Made by a program: the position numbers and the translations under genes
Source of the DNA: an uncultured Eubacteriales bacterium
Lineage (GTDB): Bacteria > Bacillota > Clostridia > Peptostreptococcales > Anaerovoracaceae
Assembly: GCA_900542565.1 (NCBI GenBank)
Contig: UQOC01000030.1
Location: forward strand, 1-23,982
Reading direction: 5' to 3'
DNA: 23,982 nucleotides
Shown here: piece by piece, positions 23,071 through 23,982 of the stretch
Numbering within the stretch: the stretch's first letter is position 1
How the letters are laid out: each line of letters starts with the position of its first letter
The notes under the pieces: generated by a model
Database searches by the model: none
Told to the model about the DNA's origin: nothing
What the model saw: only the letters and a program-made list of their open reading frames with translations

Positions 23071-23982
23071 ATGGGAATGAATGAGACGCCGTCCGGCGAG
23101 CGGGTACATATCGCGTTTTTTGGACGGAGAAATGCGGGAAAATCGAGTCTGGTCAATGCGGTGACCGGGCAGGAGCTGGCGATCGTGTCGGACATCCGGG
23201 GGACGACGACCGATCCGGTCTATAAATCGATGGAGCTTCTGCCGCTCGGTCCGGTGGTTATCATCGACACGCCTGGAATCGACGATGAGGGCGAGCTGGG
23301 CTTAAAGAGAGTTGGCAAGACTCGTCAAGTCTTAAATAAGGCGGATCTGGCAGTCCTGGTGGTGGATGCGGTGGAAGGAATCAGCAGCTGGGAAGAAGAG
23401 ATGATCCGGCTGTTTGAGAAGAAGGAAATCCCGTATCTGGTGGTTTACAATAAGATGGATTTGCTGACGGGAAAATCGGAACAGGAACCGGCTGTGGAAC
23501 ATACCGCCTATGTGAGTGCCCGGACGAGAGAAGGAATCCAGCAGTTAAAAGAGCAAATGGCACGTCTTACGTCACAGGAGACGGATGAAAAACGGCTGGC
23601 TGCTGATCTAGTAAAACCGTTTGATACGGTAATTCTGGTTGTTCCGATTGACAAGGCGGCGCCGAAGGGGCGGCTGATTCTGCCGCAGCAGCAGGTCATC
23701 CGGGATCTGCTGGACATCGGTGCGATGCCGTTTGTCTGCCGGGAAAGTGAACTTTCGGAGACGTTTGCAAAATTGAAAGAAGCTCCGGCATTGGTAATCA
23801 CGGACAGCCAGGTATTTCCGCTGGTAGCCCGGCTGACGCCGCCGCAGGTGCGTCTGACTTCCTTTTCCATTTTGTTTGCGCGGTATAAGGGGGATCTGAA
23901 ACAGGCAGCGGAGGGCGCCAAAGCGCTGGAAATGATACAGGACGGAGATCCGATTCTTATTTCTGAGGGCTGTACGCATCAT
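23071..23982 (+). CDS. hydF: [FeFe]-hydrogenase maturation GTPase HydF, 3'-truncated by the window end
   Basis: HydF is the GTPase scaffold that carries the two-iron subcluster and delivers it to hydrogenase. The frame starts at 23071 after CAGGAGGATC and is open to the last base, giving 304 of roughly 400 residues. The GTPase motifs are complete: G-R-R-N-A-G-K-S at 18-25 (P-loop), G-T-T-T-D-P-V at 44-50, D-T-P-G-I-D at 66-71 and N-K-M-D at 127-130. A dimerisation-type domain follows (V-V-P-I-D-K-A-A-P-K-G-R-L-I-L-P-Q-Q-Q). The last residues E-G-C-T-H-H contain the first part of the cluster-binding C-x-H motif (Cys301, His303); the later H-C-x-x-C part is beyond the window. It sits directly after the HydG end, in the usual maturation gene order. 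Confidence 0.96.
   Translation, partial: MGMNETPSGERVHIAFFGRRNAGKSSLVNAVTGQELAIVSDIRGTTTDPVYKSMELLPLGPVVIIDTPGIDDEGELGLKRVGKTRQVLNKADLAVLVVDAVEGISSWEEEMIRLFEKKEIPYLVVYNKMDLLTGKSEQEPAVEHTAYVSARTREGIQQLKEQMARLTSQETDEKRLAADLVKPFDTVILVVPIDKAAPKGRLILPQQQVIRDLLDIGAMPFVCRESELSETFAKLKEAPALVITDSQVFPLVARLTPPQVRLTSFSILFARYKGDLKQAAEGAKALEMIQDGDPILISEGCTHH

Overview
The window looks like a metagenome-derived contig from gut-type anaerobic Clostridia, and it does not read as one genome. Base composition, codon choice and broken genes divide it into at least three, probably four, segments. Segment A (1 to about 2200) is very GC-rich, with codon third positions almost all G or C, as in Flavonifractor/Oscillibacter-like Oscillospiraceae (lineage inferred). 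Segment B (about 2200 to at least 2817) is AT-richer, prefers TTA and GTA codons, and encodes only the C-terminal two thirds of RmlA; a Lachnospiraceae-like source is plausible. Segment C (from somewhere between 2818 and about 6100, to about 22430) has intermediate GC and prefers AGG and ATA codons. It is a spore-former-like clostridium, because it carries a GerA/SpoVAF-type gene. Segment D (about 22440 to the end) is GC-richer again and carries hydrogenase maturation genes.

Layout. Segment A: the end of an Mrp/NBP35 Fe-S carrier ATPase, then xpt and guaA for purine salvage and GMP synthesis. guaA runs in frame into rmlA at a short shared motif, Ile-Gly-Glu-Glu-Phe-Ile, giving a false 508-residue ORF of almost normal GuaA length. 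Three consecutive hairpins follow, then a long-form hibernation factor gene (hpf) and a 729-residue cell-wall-anchored surface protein with its own strong promoter.

Segment C core: cdaA-cdaR-glmM-glmS is a tight operon joining c-di-AMP synthesis to UDP-GlcNAc precursor supply. After a 28-bp perfect palindrome come an archaeal/Thermotoga-type S-adenosylhomocysteine hydrolase, a UPF0340 (YwlG) protein, an unannotated 33-residue membrane miniprotein, an NhaC antiporter behind a structured leader, and a seven-helix membrane-embedded LuxR-type regulator. gltX lies on the minus strand, convergent with the regulator and divergent from a GerA/SpoVAF-like germination gene. A long-chain acyl-CoA synthetase follows; an 18-bp perfect palindrome fills the spacer of its promoter. 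About 600 bases without a convincing intact gene then hold a 35-bp tandem repeat, several stem-loops and a minus-strand coding remnant.

Segment D: the C-terminal domain of HydG with its CX2CX22C cluster motif, preceded by unrelated low-complexity sequence, then hydF, which runs off the end of the window. The C/D joint coincides with an 11-bp perfect inverted repeat.

I found no CRISPR array, tRNA, rRNA, transposase or phage gene, and no convincing new multi-gene system. The most noteworthy observations are the two chimeric joints, the palindromes placed on promoters, the membrane LuxR regulator, the SAH hydrolase/UPF0340 pair, the miniprotein and the repeat-rich gap. All functions and lineages are inferred from reading the sequence; no searches were run.
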